Shown: positions 8,743 to 18,281 of the stretch, piece by piece
Numbering within the stretch: position 1 is the first letter of the stretch
Layout: the number at the start of each line of letters is the position of its first letter
NCBI GenBank assembly: GCA_014324115.1
Contig: JACOMS010000008.1
Span: forward strand, 1,119 to 49,432
Length of the DNA: 48,314 bases
Reading direction: 5' to 3'
From: Hyphomonadaceae bacterium
GTDB taxonomy: Bacteria > Pseudomonadota > Alphaproteobacteria > Caulobacterales > Maricaulaceae
Notes under the pieces: generated by a model
The model's database searches: none
Seen by the model: the letters and a program-made list of their open reading frames with translations, nothing else
What the model was told of the DNA's origin: nothing
Made by a program: the position numbers and the translations under genes

Positions 8743-11364
8743 ATGCCAGGACCAAAATTATCACTCATTAGGACGGCAAGTATTTTGCCAGTTCTGGCGC
8801 TTGGCCTGGCCCCTGCCCATGCGCAGAACCCATCCTCACCAGAGCGGGAAATTGAAGAAGATATCATTGAGGTGACAGGCATTCGAGCCAGTTTGGCTTC
8901 CGCACTGGATACGAAACGCAAGGCAGACGCGGTTATTGAGGCAGTGAATGCTGAGGATATCGGCAAGTTTCCGGACAAGAACATTGCTGAATCACTGCAG
9001 AGGGTTACGGGCGTTTCCATTGATCGCACTTTTGGTGAGGGTGAGAGAGTCTCAATCCGCGGTTCCGGGCCGGAACTGAACAGAATCCTGCTGAATGGGC
9101 AAAATATCGGCACCGGTGATTGGCAGATCCTGGGTGGTGGCTCAAGGTCATTCAACTATGCGATCCTCGCATCGGAAATTGTAGAACGTCTTGAAGTTTA
9201 CAAAACACCGCAGGCAAATATCGACGAGGGTGCTATCGGTGGTACTGTCGTTTTACACACCCGCGATCCTTTGGATCTCGACAACATGACCATTACAGGC
9301 AATCTTCAGATAGGCTATAGTGATCTGGCCGATGAAGTCGACCCGCAGCTTTCAGGTTTGTTCAGCTGGAAAAACAGGCACGAAACATTCGGTTTTCTGG
9401 TGTCCGGTGTCTGGCAGGATCGATCCATCCGTCGCGACGGTATTGAGGTCCTCGGCTACAGATCGTTTCCACCAACAACGGGTGACGATATATTGCCGTT
9501 TGCGATTGGGTCTGCACTCTTTCAGCAGGAGCGTCAGCGTCGTGGCTTTAATGCAGTGATTCAGTATCAGCCAAACGACAACATTGATATGAGGCTGCAT
9601 GGCCTTTACTCCAGAGTGGATGCCGATAACCGGAGCCACAACTATCTGGCCGTCCCTAGATGGAAACAAATTGATCGTCATCAGGAAGGCCATCCCATGG
9701 CAGGCTCCCTGATCGACCCCCCCACCGATGTGACCCGTGATGACGGGATCGTCACCCGGGCCACTTTCACGCAGCCGACCCGTTACATCGCTTTCGATGG
9801 TATTACGCGTGAGTCGGAAATGGAGACAAAGTTGATCGACCTGGATGTCGACTATGAGGGCGAAAGCTCAGACCTGCATTTCCAGATCGGCTACACGGAA
9901 GGATCAGGCGGTACAAGCCGGGACCTGTTCATTGAGTATATCGGGAACACTGGCGGTAGGTTTGATATTTCAGGTGCTGCGCCGACGGTGTCTTTTGATA
10001 CTGTTGACCCGACAGACCCGGCTGATCTCACTTCCATTGGCGGATTCCATGTCAATAGCCGGACCACAACTGATGAAGAGTTTTACACCCAGCTCGATTA
10101 TACGAAGCGCCTGGATCTTGGGGCACTCAATTCGATTCAGTTTGGTCTGAAGTACCGCGATCAGGAAAAAGCCCAGCAGGCGAGGGGTACCAGCCGTGCA
10201 AGTGTAGATGACATTTTCAAAAACCCGAATGGAATTTACAGTTTCGCTAATCGGGTGGGCGGCAATACACCGGGTGACTTCCTTGACGGCATTTCCATTA
10301 GTGGTAGCCTTGACGCTTATCCGCTGATTGATCTCGATTCCTTTGAAAACGAAGTTGGGAACATGATGCCAACGGATTTCCTTGATCCGCGTAATTCCTG
10401 GACCATTCAGGAAAAAATTCTGGCCGGTTATGGAATGGCAAATTTCGAAACCGGCAATCTGCGCGGGAATCTGGGTGTTAGGGTTGTCTACACGGATAGC
10501 TCTGCTGAATCCTATTTCTTTACCGGAAGCTGGTTTGACCCGGAGGATATCGAATTGATCTCACAAGATAGCACCCGAACGGACGTCCTGCCCAGTTCCA
10601 ACATCACGTTTGATTTAAGTAACGATATGATATTGCGCTTTGCTGCCGCACGCGCAATGGCTAGGGCGGAGTTCTCGCGACTTGCTCCTTCCCTGACGGT
10701 AAATAATGCCACCCTTACCGGTACCGGAGGCAATCCGGATCTCGAACCTCAATTCTCCATTCAGTTTGATTTCAGCTGGGAATGGTATTTTAATGAGGGC
10801 GCATTGTTTTCGGCAGGGGTTTTCTACAAGGACATTGAGGGCTATCTTGACTTTGTGACGACAACCGAGGAGATTTCGAGCGAGGCATGCGCGACCGATG
10901 TTTGCAGATACGAGGTGACACGACCGATCAATGCCGGCAGCGGCACCAACAAGGGCATTGAAACAAACTTCCAGCAAAACTTCGATAACGGGTTGGGTTT
11001 TGTCGTCAACTATACCTTCTCGGATGCAAACGCACCGGAAGATGCGCCGATTCCGTTTAATTCCAAGCACAGCTTCAATCTTATCGGTTTTTATGAAAAC
11101 GATACTTTTTCAGCTCGTGTCGGCTACAACTGGCGGAGTAAATACTTCGAAAATATAAACCGCGGTGCCGAACTCCAGACAGACGATATTGGTCAACTGG
11201 ATGCAAGCTTTGCATATAACATTGGGGACAATATACAGCTTACTTTGGAAGCGCAGAACCTCACCGACGAGTTGCTTTACAAGTTCGGTCGCGCAGAACG
11301 CTTCCCGCGTGCATACTATAAAAATGGGCGTCGGGTGTTTGCGGGTGTTCGTGTTAATTTCTAG
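8743..11364 (+). CDS. TonB-dependent receptor, TonB_Xanth-Caul type (receptor 2)
   Basis: RBS before ATG 8743; EEDIIEVTGIRASLASALDTKR, NAEDIGKFPDKNIAESLQRVTGVSI, C-terminal VRVNF. Confidence 0.93.
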   Translation: MPGPKLSLIRTASILPVLALGLAPAHAQNPSSPEREIEEDIIEVTGIRASLASALDTKRKADAVIEAVNAEDIGKFPDKNIAESLQRVTGVSIDRTFGEGERVSIRGSGPELNRILLNGQNIGTGDWQILGGGSRSFNYAILASEIVERLEVYKTPQANIDEGAIGGTVVLHTRDPLDLDNMTITGNLQIGYSDLADEVDPQLSGLFSWKNRHETFGFLVSGVWQDRSIRRDGIEVLGYRSFPPTTGDDILPFAIGSALFQQERQRRGFNAVIQYQPNDNIDMRLHGLYSRVDADNRSHNYLAVPRWKQIDRHQEGHPMAGSLIDPPTDVTRDDGIVTRATFTQPTRYIAFDGITRESEMETKLIDLDVDYEGESSDLHFQIGYTEGSGGTSRDLFIEYIGNTGGRFDISGAAPTVSFDTVDPTDPADLTSIGGFHVNSRTTTDEEFYTQLDYTKRLDLGALNSIQFGLKYRDQEKAQQARGTSRASVDDIFKNPNGIYSFANRVGGNTPGDFLDGISISGSLDAYPLIDLDSFENEVGNMMPTDFLDPRNSWTIQEKILAGYGMANFETGNLRGNLGVRVVYTDSSAESYFFTGSWFDPEDIELISQDSTRTDVLPSSNITFDLSNDMILRFAAARAMARAEFSRLAPSLTVNNATLTGTGGNPDLEPQFSIQFDFSWEWYFNEGALFSAGVFYKDIEGYLDFVTTTEEISSEACATDVCRYEVTRPINAGSGTNKGIETNFQQNFDNGLGFVVNYTFSDANAPEDAPIPFNSKHSFNLIGFYENDTFSARVGYNWRSKYFENINRGAELQTDDIGQLDASFAYNIGDNIQLTLEAQNLTDELLYKFGRAERFPRAYYKNGRRVFAGVRVNF

Positions 11365-11558
11365 GGTCAGGACTCATTAAATCCAGTATATGACGATGGC
11401 CGCGATGAGGACAGCAGCGAAGAAGGTGTGCGCGCATCTGTCATAACGGATCGCAATTCTGCGCCAATCCTTGAGCCTCGCAAACACATGGATCGCAATT
11501 CTGCGCCAATCCTTGAGCCTCGCAAACACATTTTCGACCTTATGTCGTTGTTTACAGG
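11365..11558 (-). mobile_element. IS5-family (IS-a) transposase C-terminal fragment and right tip
   Basis: Minus-strand KQRHKVENVFARLKDWRRIAIRYDRCAHTFFAAVLIAAIVIYWI; tip GGGTCAGGACTCATTAAA matches the tip at 48220. Confidence 0.85.
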
Positions 11559-12094
11559 TGGACACCTCCATTAACGGCTGATTTTGAGTTAGTCTTGAGT
11601 GATTTCAGTCAGGCATTTGGTTGCGCGCCCTGTATGACGCCCCTTTAGAGGCATTCTAGTGGCATCTTGGGCTGATGATCCGGATTTCAGGCGCACCTCG
11701 CCCGCTGTGTTTCGTGGTAAATCATGTGTCGTATATTACAGGCCACGTTGGCCACGGCGATGTTGATCGTGGCGCGGGTCAGACCAATGGTCCTGACCTT
11801 CTTCACCCATGCGGTATTTCTGATCAGCGAAGGAATGTTCGACAAGAGCCCTGATTTTTGATCTTGTGCTATTGGCGCACTTGGTATGCGTCGGCATGAG
11901 CCGCCCCTTGGTTTTTTGCAGTGAATATGGCTGACAGGCTCGCGGCCAGACAGCCAGGCTTCATTCCTGTTTGATCTGCAGGCGGTATCGGTCCTGACCC
12001 TAGGTGTTCCATCCCGGATGATTACATAGACCCTCGCCGATCGGCGTTTTTTATGGCAAGATCTGTCATGATAGAAGCGAATGACAGGAGACAA
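11559..12094 (-). mobile_element. IS5-family (IS-b) remnant, second copy of the element seen at 1-651
   Basis: TGGACACCTCCATTAACGGCTGATTTTGAGTTAG tip and minus-strand DTACRSNRNEAWL / RTIGLTRATINIAVANVACNIRHMIYHETQRARCA in shifted frames. Confidence 0.82.
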
Positions 12095-12096
12095 AC

Positions 12097-12920
12097 ATGC
12101 TGATCAAAGTTCATAGCCAGGCAACACCGACACCCGCTCAGGAAGCCGTGTCAGGAAGCCGTGGCCTTGCGCAAAACGCTGTTGATATCTCTTGATGACC
12201 TTGTGGCTGTGGTGCAGGAGTTCCTGAACCCAAAGGTCTCGCGCTCCGGCCTGGACCGGTGCCTGCGAACGGCTTCGGAGTGGGCAATCTGCGGGAACCC
12301 AAAGAAAACCCACCTAAGCCCAGGCACAGCGGCTTCAAGGCCTGCCAACCCGGATACCTCCATATGGACGTGAAATATCTGCCCCAAATGGCAGATCAAG
12401 ACCGGCGTCGCTACCTCTTTGTGGCAATAGACCGGGCCACCCGCCGGGTCTTTATCCGCGTCTTCAATGCAAAGACCGCAGTCAATGCCCGCCGCTTCCC
12501 GCGCGACCTGGAACGGGCTTGCCCCATCCGTATCCGCACTATCCTCACAGACAACGGCAAAGCGTTCACAAATCGCCTGTTCGGCCTGCGCAAGCGGGCA
12601 CCCACCGGTGAGCATCAATTCGATCAGCTCTGTGCAGCCCTTGACATTGAGTACCACCTCACACCCCCAAAGTCCCCCAGACAAATGGCGGGGTCAAGCG
12701 CTTCAACGGTCGTATCGGGGATGTGCTCCAAGGCCATCACTTCCGGTCCGGTGAGGAAATGGAGGCAACACTTGAACGCTATGTCCGGTTATACAGCCAG
12801 CAGCTTCCCCAAGCAGCTCCGGGAAACAAAACCCCTTTGCAGGCCGTGAAAAAACGGTACAGAATAAACCCACAACTATTCATAAAAAAGCCATACTACC
12901 TCACGGGATGTGACACCTAG
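12097..12920 (+). mobile_element. IS481-family transposase pseudogene (multiple frames)
   Basis: ALRKTLLISLDDLVAVVQEFLNPKVSRSGLDRCLR, HMDVKYLPQMADQDRRRYLFVAIDRATRRVFIRVF, LTDNGKAFTNRLFGLRKRA, HHFRSGEEMEATLERYVRLYSQQLPQAAPGNKTPLQAV, FIKKPYYLTGCDT spread over frames; ends GGGATGTGACA. Confidence 0.9.
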
Positions 12921-13804
12921 GTCATTGATGCCTGATAGATCATATCAATGGTTTTTGTCATGGTGCTGTCAAAGTCCTCGTCAGATTGTCCCGTTGACAA
13001 ACCTTCGGTCAAGGCGCGTGAGAAACTGGCAATCATGCCTGTATTCATTGACAGCCGGGCATTGGCTTCATCGCATGAATAGCCGCCGGACAAGGCCGCA
13101 ACACGCATGACATTGGGATGCTCAATCAGCGGTTTATAATGGTTGGCCACTTCAGGCAGTGTCAGTTTCAGCATGACCTGTGTATCATCTTCGAGGGAGT
13201 CCAGACGTCTGGCAATGTTGTCGCGTAACATATCCTCGGCTTCGGCTTTACCCTCAATGTGGATGTTCACTTCCGGCTCAATGATCGGCATCAACCCGTG
13301 TTCCAGAATTTGCAACCCCTTTTCAAATTGCTGATCAACGATGGCGGCAATACCGACCGGATTGGCGGCCAGAATGTTGGAACGCATTTTGGTCCCGAAA
13401 ATGGCTTTTTTGACACCGCGTTCGCAAAGCGCGTCAAGATTGGACATCGGCTTCATCAGTTGAACCCCGCGGTCTTCAGCGGCCAGGCCCTCATCCACCT
13501 TCAGGAACGGTACGATACCACATGTATTCCAGAGATATTGCGCTGTCGGTGTGCCGTCGATGTCATTTTCCATTGTATGTTCAAAAAGAATTGCGCCAAT
13601 GACCCTGGCTCCGTTGAAGGCCGGAGATTTAATAATCCGTGTGCGCATCCGGTGAATAAGCCCGAACATTTCCCCATCGTCGTTGTAGGCGCTCTCATCC
13701 ACGCCATAGGCTTTTAGGGCTTTTGGTGTAGATCCCCCCGATTGATCCAAGGCGGCAATGAAGCCGTCTTTTTTAGCTATCTGTCGTTTCATATCCGCAT
13801 TCAT
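12917..13804 (-). CDS. Class I fructose-bisphosphate aldolase
   Basis: GFIAALDQSGGSTPKALKAYGV, FEHTMENDIDG, VPFLKVDEGL, KRVMRVAALSGGYS-like region; start overlaps pgk stop (ATGA). Confidence 0.9.
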   Translation of the reverse strand: MNADMKRQIAKKDGFIAALDQSGGSTPKALKAYGVDESAYNDDGEMFGLIHRMRTRIIKSPAFNGARVIGAILFEHTMENDIDGTPTAQYLWNTCGIVPFLKVDEGLAAEDRGVQLMKPMSNLDALCERGVKKAIFGTKMRSNILAANPVGIAAIVDQQFEKGLQILEHGLMPIIEPEVNIHIEGKAEAEDMLRDNIARRLDSLEDDTQVMLKLTLPEVANHYKPLIEHPNVMRVAALSGGYSCDEANARLSMNTGMIASFSRALTEGLSTGQSDEDFDSTMTKTIDMIYQASMT

Positions 13805-15018
13805 CGTGATATCCTTCCGGGCATACCGCGGGTTTTTAATACAGCAACTCCCGGCAGATCCTTGCCCTCCATCCATTCCAGAAAAGCACCGCCTGCCGTG
13901 GACACAAAGGTGAAATCCCCTTCGACGCCTGCCTGCTTTAGCGCAGCCACAGTGTCTCCGCCACCTGCAACTGCAACAAAATCGCCGGATTTGACCTGTT
14001 TCGCCGTATATTTCATCAATTTCATGGTCGCGGTGTCAAAAGGTGGGAATTCAAACGCTCCCAAGGGACCGTTCCAGATCAACGTGCTGGCCGTATTTAC
14101 AGCACTGATAAAGGCGCCTAAAGATTCCGGTCCTGCGTCCAGAATCATCTCATCTGCACAGACTTGATCAACTTCAACCACGCGGCTTGGTGAGTGGGCT
14201 GTAAATGCTTTGGCCACGACAACATCTGTCGGCAGCATGACTTGGCATGCGTTCTCTTCCGCGGCCTGCAATACACCCTCCGCAAGCTCTTCCATGCCGT
14301 CTTCAAAGGTGGATGTACCGATCGGATAGCCGTTGGCGGCAATAAAGGCATTGGCCATACCTCCACCTATAATCAGAATATCGAGCTTCTGAACCAGATT
14401 ATTCAAAACGTCGGTTTTGGTGGTTATCTTGGCTCCGCCGACAACACCAACAACCGGGCGCTTGGGATTTGACAGGGCTGTTGCCAGGTGATCAAGCTCA
14501 TGCTCCATGGCGCGTCCCGCATAGGCCGGAAGGTAGTTGGCAATACCAACGGTACTGGCATGGGCGCGGTGAGAGACAGAAAAGCCGTCATTGACGAAAA
14601 CATCGCCATTGGCCGCCAGAGTCTTGGCAAAGTCGGGATCGTTTTTCGACTCGCCCGGATGAAAGCGGGTATTCTCCAGAAGCAGCACACCGCCCTTTGG
14701 TAGGGCGTCTATGGCAGTCTTGGCGGCAGGGCCGATACAGTCCGCCGCGAAGGCAACATCACACCCCAGACGTTCTTCAAGCGCAGGAATGATCCGCAAA
14801 AGACTCAATACGGGATCCATCTCGCCTTTCGGTCGACCGAAATGAGCGAGCAGAACGGTCTTGGCCCCGGCTTCGCGCAGTTCATCAGTTGTGGGTTTGA
14901 TGGCCCGGATACGGTTTCCGTCTGTGACCTTACCGTCATGAAAAGGTACATTGATATCGACCCGCACCAAGGCGGTCCTGCCATCCAGATCGGCATCTTC
15001 AAGGCGACGAAAATCCAT
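13801..15018 (-). CDS. pgk: Phosphoglycerate kinase
   Basis: ALVRVDINVPFHDGKVTDGNRIRA, VVGVVGGAKITTKTDVLNNL, FVAVAGGGDTVAALK, FTFVSTAGGAFLEWMEG. Confidence 0.96.
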   Translation of the reverse strand: MDFRRLEDADLDGRTALVRVDINVPFHDGKVTDGNRIRAIKPTTDELREAGAKTVLLAHFGRPKGEMDPVLSLLRIIPALEERLGCDVAFAADCIGPAAKTAIDALPKGGVLLLENTRFHPGESKNDPDFAKTLAANGDVFVNDGFSVSHRAHASTVGIANYLPAYAGRAMEHELDHLATALSNPKRPVVGVVGGAKITTKTDVLNNLVQKLDILIIGGGMANAFIAANGYPIGTSTFEDGMEELAEGVLQAAEENACQVMLPTDVVVAKAFTAHSPSRVVEVDQVCADEMILDAGPESLGAFISAVNTASTLIWNGPLGAFEFPPFDTATMKLMKYTAKQVKSGDFVAVAGGGDTVAALKQAGVEGDFTFVSTAGGAFLEWMEGKDLPGVAVLKTRGMPGRISR

Positions 15019-15049
15019 GAAGTGTTCCGGCAAACCCTGTTGGGAGAAT

Positions 15050-16060
15050 TTACTGCCTCAAACCCATCTCGCGAGCGACATCGATCATGCGGTTGGCAAA
15101 GCCCCATTCATTATCGTACCAAGCGATGACACGAGCGAGTTCGTCCTCAATCACATCCGTAAGAGGCGCGGCGAGAATCGAAGAATGCGGATCGTGATTG
15201 AAATCACTGGAAACCAAGTCAGAGCCTGTATAACCCAAAATTCCTCTCATGGGACCTTCTGATGCAATTTTAACAGCCGAATTAATCATCGCAGCATCTG
15301 TGGGATTTGAGGGCTGGAAGACCAGATCGACCATGGATACGTTGGCTGTAGGTACCCGTACAGCAGAGCCGGACAACTTCCCGACCAATTCCGGTAATAC
15401 AAGCCCTACGGCTGTTGCAGCCCCTGTCGTGGCAGGAATCATGTTCAGCCCGGCGGCACGGGCCCGGTACATATTTTTCTTGTGCGAATTATCCAGAATG
15501 TTCTGATCCTGTGTATAGGCATGGACGGTCGTCATGAAACCACGTTCAATTCCGACAGTATCAAGCAGGACCTTTACCAGCGGGGCCAGGCAATTTGTTG
15601 TGCAGGATGCGCAGGATACGACCTTGTCTTCTGCTGTCAGGTTCGTATGATTGACGCCGTAAACTATGGTTTTGTCGACATTTTTGCCGGGGGCGGAAAT
15701 CAGGACCGATTTGGCACCCGCATCCATATGCATGTGCGCGCCTGTTCGGTCTTTGAAGACACCGGTACATTCCATTACAACATCAACCCCGACCGCGGCC
15801 CAGTTAACTCCGGATGGGTCGCGCTCGTGGGTCATGCGTATATTGCGGCGGCCGAAGTTCATGACACCGTCACCTTCAGTCACCTTTGCGCCAAAGCGTC
15901 CGTGGATAGAATCATAACGCAAGAGATGCGCAGACATGTCAACGGCACCGGGTGTGTTGATTGCGACTAACTCGACATCCTCAATATCATATTCATAAAT
16001 GGCCCGCGCCACGAGTCGACCAATGCGTCCAAAGCCGTTAATGCCGATGCGTATCGTCAT
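15050..16060 (-). CDS. gap: Type I glyceraldehyde-3-phosphate dehydrogenase
   Basis: IRIGINGFGRIGRLVARAI, VVSCASCTTNCLAPLVKVL, VHAYTQDQNILD, WYDNEWGFANRMIDV. Confidence 0.97.
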   Translation of the reverse strand: MTIRIGINGFGRIGRLVARAIYEYDIEDVELVAINTPGAVDMSAHLLRYDSIHGRFGAKVTEGDGVMNFGRRNIRMTHERDPSGVNWAAVGVDVVMECTGVFKDRTGAHMHMDAGAKSVLISAPGKNVDKTIVYGVNHTNLTAEDKVVSCASCTTNCLAPLVKVLLDTVGIERGFMTTVHAYTQDQNILDNSHKKNMYRARAAGLNMIPATTGAATAVGLVLPELVGKLSGSAVRVPTANVSMVDLVFQPSNPTDAAMINSAVKIASEGPMRGILGYTGSDLVSSDFNHDPHSSILAAPLTDVIEDELARVIAWYDNEWGFANRMIDVAREMGLRQ

Positions 16061-16196
16061 GGAAATCCTGTTAACTCGAGTCTGTCACAGTCGCGCCCGC
16101 AGTGCAGGGGACGTTTTGTAAAGTCAATAAGTTGTAGCTTGTTGCCGCGTAAAGTTTGCGCCATTCTATGCTGGAATAAAGCGCTATTGGAAATAA

Positions 16197-16550
16197 ATGA
16201 CGGATAAAAAAGACATAGGCTTGGCTGCAGACCGCCTGAACGAGGCCATAAACAGTCTGGAGCAGAATCTTTCCAATCTCATGGTGCGTTTGCATCATTT
16301 GGAGAACGAAAAGACTAAAGCTGACAATTACCGCCAGGAAGCAGAAAGTTTTAAAACGGATCGGATCAAGCTGGCGCAGAGACTTGATGACAGTGCTGCG
16401 AAAATTGAAACCCTGAAAGCACGGGAGGCAAAATTTTGTGACAAAGAAGCCGAATTCAACAGCTTGGCCCGTGAAACTGCCCAAGAGCTGGAACGTGTTA
16501 TGGGTCAGGTTCGAAATGCCATAAATGCAGTTGCCGAAAGCAAAGAATAA
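16197..16550 (+). CDS. DUF4164-like small coiled-coil protein upstream of zapA
   Basis: Coiled-coil 117 aa ORF (LAADRLNEAINSLEQNLSNLMVRLHHLENEK) immediately upstream of zapA. Confidence 0.65.
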   Translation: MTDKKDIGLAADRLNEAINSLEQNLSNLMVRLHHLENEKTKADNYRQEAESFKTDRIKLAQRLDDSAAKIETLKAREAKFCDKEAEFNSLARETAQELERVMGQVRNAINAVAESKE

Positions 16551-16551
16551 T

Positions 16552-16917
16552 ATGGCGAAGGTCGATCTGACGATAAACGGACGCAAATATGCGCTCAGCT
16601 GTGACGATGGTGAGGAGGCCCGGCTCGAGCGGCTGGGTAAGCGGCTGGATGAGCGAGTCACCATGCTTGCCAATCAGTTCGGACAGATCGGTGATGTGCG
16701 TCTTCTGGTGATGGTGGGCATTACGCTTATGGATGAATTCCATGATGCCGAATATATGGCGTCCAAAAAAGCCGAACGCCTTACTGCCGATGTCCGCAAA
16801 GTCGGTGAGGATGCCATAGACGAAGCTCGCACAGGTCAGGCCATGGCCGCAAGCCGTCTCCTTGAAGCCGCCCACCGGATTGAGACTCTGTCCGGAAAAT
16901 TGTCGGGTTCAAGGTAG
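16552..16917 (+). CDS. zapA: Cell division protein ZapA
   Basis: MAKVDLTINGRKYALSCDDGEEARLERLGKRLDERVTMLANQFGQIGDVRLLVMVGITLMDE. Confidence 0.93.
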   Translation: MAKVDLTINGRKYALSCDDGEEARLERLGKRLDERVTMLANQFGQIGDVRLLVMVGITLMDEFHDAEYMASKKAERLTADVRKVGEDAIDEARTGQAMAASRLLEAAHRIETLSGKLSGSR

Positions 16918-16944
16918 GACCGGATTAAGTTCCTTCTTGTAATC

Positions 16945-17150
16945 TCGGGAAATGTCGCCCATATGTCACGTTCGGCGGTGGCTGCGGGTTGCGTAACAGG
17001 CACTTATCCCGGGGACCATGGATCATCCTTGGGAGCTGGCTCTATCCGGATCGTGGTCCGGTTAATTCCGGTGCCCACCTGTAGCAACAGGTTCACGGGG
17101 ATTTGCAAGCCTCCACGGACCATGTGGTCATCGTCACAGGCGTGTGTTGG
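16945..17150 (+). ncRNA. ssrS: Probable 6S RNA (boundaries approximate)
   Basis: Non-coding gap directly after zapA; hairpins CCGGATCGTGGTCCGG within CTGG...CCGG and ACCTGTAGCAACAGGT, with a complementary outer stem (GGGTTGCG / TGCAAGCC); zapA-6S synteny is known in Proteobacteria. Confidence 0.6.
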
Positions 17151-17231
17151 GCTCGCCGTAACCCTTGGTCCTGCCCGACCATCAGCTGACATTTGCGGTT
17201 TTTTACGCCGTGATTGTCTTGGGCCCGTGTC

Positions 17232-18281
17232 ATGACCCAAAAACTCACAATCATCCGCCCCGACGATTGGCATGTGCATCTGCGTGACGGCGACATGCTC
17301 AAAGCCATCGTCGGTTACACGGCCCGGCAATTTGCCCGCGCCATTGTGATGCCTAACCTGACGGTGCCTGTAACAACGACTGCAATCGCACAAAATTATC
17401 GCAACCGGATATTGGCGGCTGTACCGGAGGACTTGAAACTTGAACCTCTCATGACCTGTTATTTAACAGACAGGACGGATGCCGGAGATATTCGCCGGGG
17501 ATTTGACGACGGCATTTATACAGCCGGCAAGTTCTATCCCGCCAATGTAACGACCAATTCCGCCCATGGCGTAGCGGATATCCGGAATATCTACAGTGCC
17601 TTGGACTCCATGCAGGATATAGGTATGCCGCTACTCGTCCACGGTGAGGTTACGGATGCCGGGATCGACATTTTTGATCGCGAAGCCATGTTTATTGAGT
17701 GCATCCTAAAGCGCGTCATTGCCGATTTTCCGGACCTCAAAATCGTCTTTGAACACATCACCACCAGGGATGCAGCTGATTTCATCATGGAAAGCGGGCC
17801 GAACATCGCGGCGACCATCACACCGCATCATCTGGAATTTAACCGCAACACCATTTTTCAGGGTGGTATTCGCCCGCATTATTATTGCCTGCCTATTGCC
17901 AAGCGGGAAATTCATCGTCTGGTTCTGCGCCAAGCCGCCACATCAGGATCATCAAAATTTTTCCTCGGTACAGACTCGGCTCCGCACACCGTCGGAGCCA
18001 AGGAATCCAGTTGTGGTTGCGCTGGATTGTTCAACGCATCTTGCGCTCTACAATCCTATCTCAAGACATTTGAAGAGGAAGGCGCACTGGACAGGTTCGA
18101 AGCCTTCGCTTCGCTCAACGGTCCGAAATTTTACAACCTTCCCGTCAACAAAGAAAAAATCACACTCGAAAAATCCGGCGACACGATTCCAAACACCATT
18201 CCAGTCAGCGATACATATATTGTGCCGTTTCATGCGGGTGAAACCCTGGCGTGGAAGCTGGACACCTCCATCAACGTTTGA
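17232..18281 (+). CDS. pyrC: Dihydroorotase, E. coli PyrC-like; C-terminus replaced by an IS end
   Basis: IIRPDDWHVHLRDGDML, AIVMPNLTVPVTT, LLVHGEVT, VFEHITTRDAADF, FFLGTDSAPHT. Confidence 0.94.
   Translation: MTQKLTIIRPDDWHVHLRDGDMLKAIVGYTARQFARAIVMPNLTVPVTTTAIAQNYRNRILAAVPEDLKLEPLMTCYLTDRTDAGDIRRGFDDGIYTAGKFYPANVTTNSAHGVADIRNIYSALDSMQDIGMPLLVHGEVTDAGIDIFDREAMFIECILKRVIADFPDLKIVFEHITTRDAADFIMESGPNIAATITPHHLEFNRNTIFQGGIRPHYYCLPIAKREIHRLVLRQAATSGSSKFFLGTDSAPHTVGAKESSCGCAGLFNASCALQSYLKTFEEEGALDRFEAFASLNGPKFYNLPVNKEKITLEKSGDTIPNTIPVSDTYIVPFHAGETLAWKLDTSINV

Noticed and set aside
12151-12684. Minus-strand 177-aa ORF and other overlapping ORFs within the IS481 remnant
   Set aside because: Shadow ORFs antisense to a recognisable transposase; their translations resemble no family I know.
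13801-16060. gap-pgk-fda cluster as a special system
   Set aside because: Common glycolytic/gluconeogenic gene order in Alphaproteobacteria; only the IS481 junction at fda is unusual.
628-18281. Idea that LDTSIN at the ends of SecB and PyrC is a conserved peptide tag or degron
   Set aside because: The same DNA occurs at three further sites not at recognised gene ends and is attached to transposase remnants, so an IS tip is the simpler explanation.
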